Positions 15,104 through 16,167 of a stretch of 16,167 nucleotides of DNA are shown here, piece after piece. The stretch is from positions 1-16,167 of the forward strand of contig DATKCJ010000442.1 of NCBI GenBank assembly GCA_035513275.1, given 5' to 3'. Source of the stretch: DATKCJ01 sp035513275. GTDB lineage: Bacteria > Verrucomicrobiota > Verrucomicrobiia > Opitutales > Opitutaceae. The translations under genes and the position numbers were made by a program. Within the stretch, counting starts at the first letter, position 1. Each line of letters starts with the position of its first letter. The notes beneath the pieces were generated by a model. That model was not told the origin of the DNA, ran no database searches, and saw only the letters and a program-made list of their open reading frames with translations.

Positions 15104-15572
15104 TCCGAGAAACATCGCCCAAAGGCGCGACTCCGAGCGAGTCGCGCGTGCGGATGCGGTGGACGCCGGGTTCGAGAATCGAGAGCTCGAGCGTGCGGGT
15201 ATGACTCGGGAGCCAGCTTGAAATTCGCGAAGGCCACTCGATGACGAGGCAGTAAGGCGGTTGAAGGAAATCCTCAATGAGCAGTTCCTCGGCGCTCGTG
15301 GCACCGTCGAGCCGGTAGGCATCGAGGTGAACCAGAGTCCGCTCGCCGTGGTAAACCGAGTAGAGCGTGAACGTCGGGCTCGTGACATGCCGCACGATTC
15401 CAAGACCTCGTGCGATGCCCTGCACGAGCGTTGTCTTGCCGACACCGAGATCGCCCTCGAGCGCTATCACCGCATCGGGCGCCATTTCCTGTGCAATCCG
15501 TTCACCGAGCGCACGCGTCTCCTCGGGGCTTCGCGTCGTTACGCCGGTCTCGAGCTCCTTCCACACGCTCAT
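15096..15572 (-). CDS. tsaE: tRNA threonylcarbamoyladenosine biosynthesis ATPase TsaE
   Basis: This 158-residue P-loop ATPase works with TsaB and TsaD to make t6A37 on ANN-decoding tRNAs. The Walker A motif is GDLGVGKTTLVQG (40-52). It is followed by the family box SPTFTLYSVYHG, then LVHLDAYRL, and IEWPSRISSWLP near the end, as in other TsaE/YjeE proteins. It starts inside the thiL stop (ATGA overlap at 15569-15572) and so is translationally coupled to it. An extra C-terminal stretch of about 25 residues after the LELSI strand makes it slightly longer than the core family. Confidence 0.94.
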   Translation of the reverse strand: MSVWKELETGVTTRSPEETRALGERIAQEMAPDAVIALEGDLGVGKTTLVQGIARGLGIVRHVTSPTFTLYSVYHGERTLVHLDAYRLDGATSAEELLIEDFLQPPYCLVIEWPSRISSWLPSHTRTLELSILEPGVHRIRTRDSLGVAPLGDVSRTA

Positions 15573-16167
15573 TTCTTTTGTTTGCCCCGAAGGTGTTCAA
15601 ACCCGGCGAGCCCTGAAAAATCCACTTCGTTCACGCGAGGTTCGTCCTCATTCACAAAAGTCCCGATCCGTGTCAGCCGGGTGCGGAAGCGCGTCCGCCA
15701 CGTCTTTTCAATAGCGAGCGAAGGTGGTCCGGGCGTCGCGCCAAACAGCAGCTCGAAGTCCTCGCCGTCGGTGAGCGCGTGTTCGAGCGCGGGGCGTCCG
15801 CTCTTTCGTGCGATCCGGCGCGCCGCAAGGCTCACTGGAACCGCCTCCGGGTCGATCGCGGCGCGACATCCGTCGGGCGTGATCAATCGTAGCTCCTTTG
15901 CGATCCCGTCGCTCACGTCGATCATGCAGCGAACGCCCTTTCGCGCCGCGAGCCAGTGGCCTTCGGCAAGTCTTGGGTCAAAGTTTGCGTGCTTGCCGAG
16001 GATGCTGCCACCGAGTGCACCTGTGACGTAGATCCAATCGCCGGCGCACGCTCCGGTTCGCAACAACGGCCGCGCCGGCGCCTCCCCGACGAGCGTGAGA
16101 TGCGCGGAGAGGTCTGCGGGCGACGAGGAGATGTCGCCCCCGTTGACGGTGACTCCGTAGCGAAGTG
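15569..16167 (-). CDS. thiL: Thiamine-monophosphate kinase (3' part, start outside window)
   Basis: The frame is open to the window edge (first full codon ends at 16165) and encodes the C-terminal 199 residues of ThiL, which phosphorylates thiamine monophosphate to thiamine diphosphate. Visible family features are NGGDISSSP near the edge (a metal-binding Asp in the GGD motif), LTLVGEAP, the loop GDWIYVTGALGGSILGKH and MIDVSDGIAKELRLI. They are followed by LTDGEDFELLFGA, the usual ATP/substrate-site segment. The internal ATG at 16066 is not the start, because conserved family sequence continues upstream of it. The stop overlaps the tsaE start by four bases, indicating an operon. Confidence 0.93.
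   Translation of the reverse strand, partial: LRYGVTVNGGDISSSPADLSAHLTLVGEAPARPLLRTGACAGDWIYVTGALGGSILGKHANFDPRLAEGHWLAARKGVRCMIDVSDGIAKELRLITPDGCRAAIDPEAVPVSLAARRIARKSGRPALEHALTDGEDFELLFGATPGPPSLAIEKTWRTRFRTRLTRIGTFVNEDEPRVNEVDFSGLAGFEHLRGKQKK

Overview
The window is GC-rich (by eye roughly 60-66% in most genes), densely packed bacterial chromosome. No phage, plasmid, IS or CRISPR signature is visible. The gene set suggests a Verrucomicrobiota bacterium, probably Opitutae-like. The clues are a DUF5069 protein, a CPXCG protein coupled to a YkgJ-type protein, a large uncharacterised protein with Arg/Gly-rich and acidic ends, and interspersed GTAGCCC-type palindromic repeats. This assignment is inference, because no rRNA or other decisive marker is present.

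Layout from left to right. (1) Bases 1-133 are the 3' end of a gene. They are followed by a 347-base gap carrying a REP/BIME-like inverted repeat pair. (2) Bases 481-3122 are a two-gene lysine-catabolism operon: a saccharopine/lysine dehydrogenase-like protein and an ALDH7-family alpha-aminoadipate-semialdehyde dehydrogenase. (3) Bases 3123-4335 hold a poorly conserved gap (a possible 43-residue membrane peptide and a minus-strand gene remnant) and then a nucleotidyltransferase-fold gene. (4) Bases 4396-5501 are a minus-strand patch of visibly lower GC with a GNAT acetyltransferase and a secreted DUF4440 protein. (5) Bases 5680-8507 are a minus-strand pair, RNase R followed by a DUF5069 protein. 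(6) Bases 8560-10932 run divergently: glycogen synthase glgA and a TIGR01777-type SDR, closed by a terminator-like hairpin. (7) Bases 11098-12140 hold a secreted signal-peptidase-fold protein with a Ser/His dyad and then ndk, separated by a perfect 13-bp inverted repeat. (8) Bases 12141-12361 are a cluster of three palindromic repeats. (9) Bases 12362-12870 are two overlapping small cysteine-rich metal-binding proteins, then tRNA-Leu(GAG) on the minus strand. (10) Bases 13253-15055 encode a 600-residue uncharacterised protein. (11) Bases 15096-16167 are tsaE and the 3' part of thiL on the minus strand, overlapping by an ATGA junction.

Most genes are housekeeping: lysine catabolism, RNA turnover (rnr), glycogen synthesis (glgA), nucleotide balance (ndk), tRNA t6A modification (tsaE) and thiamine diphosphate synthesis (thiL). 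The least explained parts are the 600-residue protein, the secreted Ser/His peptidase-fold protein, the palindromic repeat family and the inverted repeat in front of ndk.
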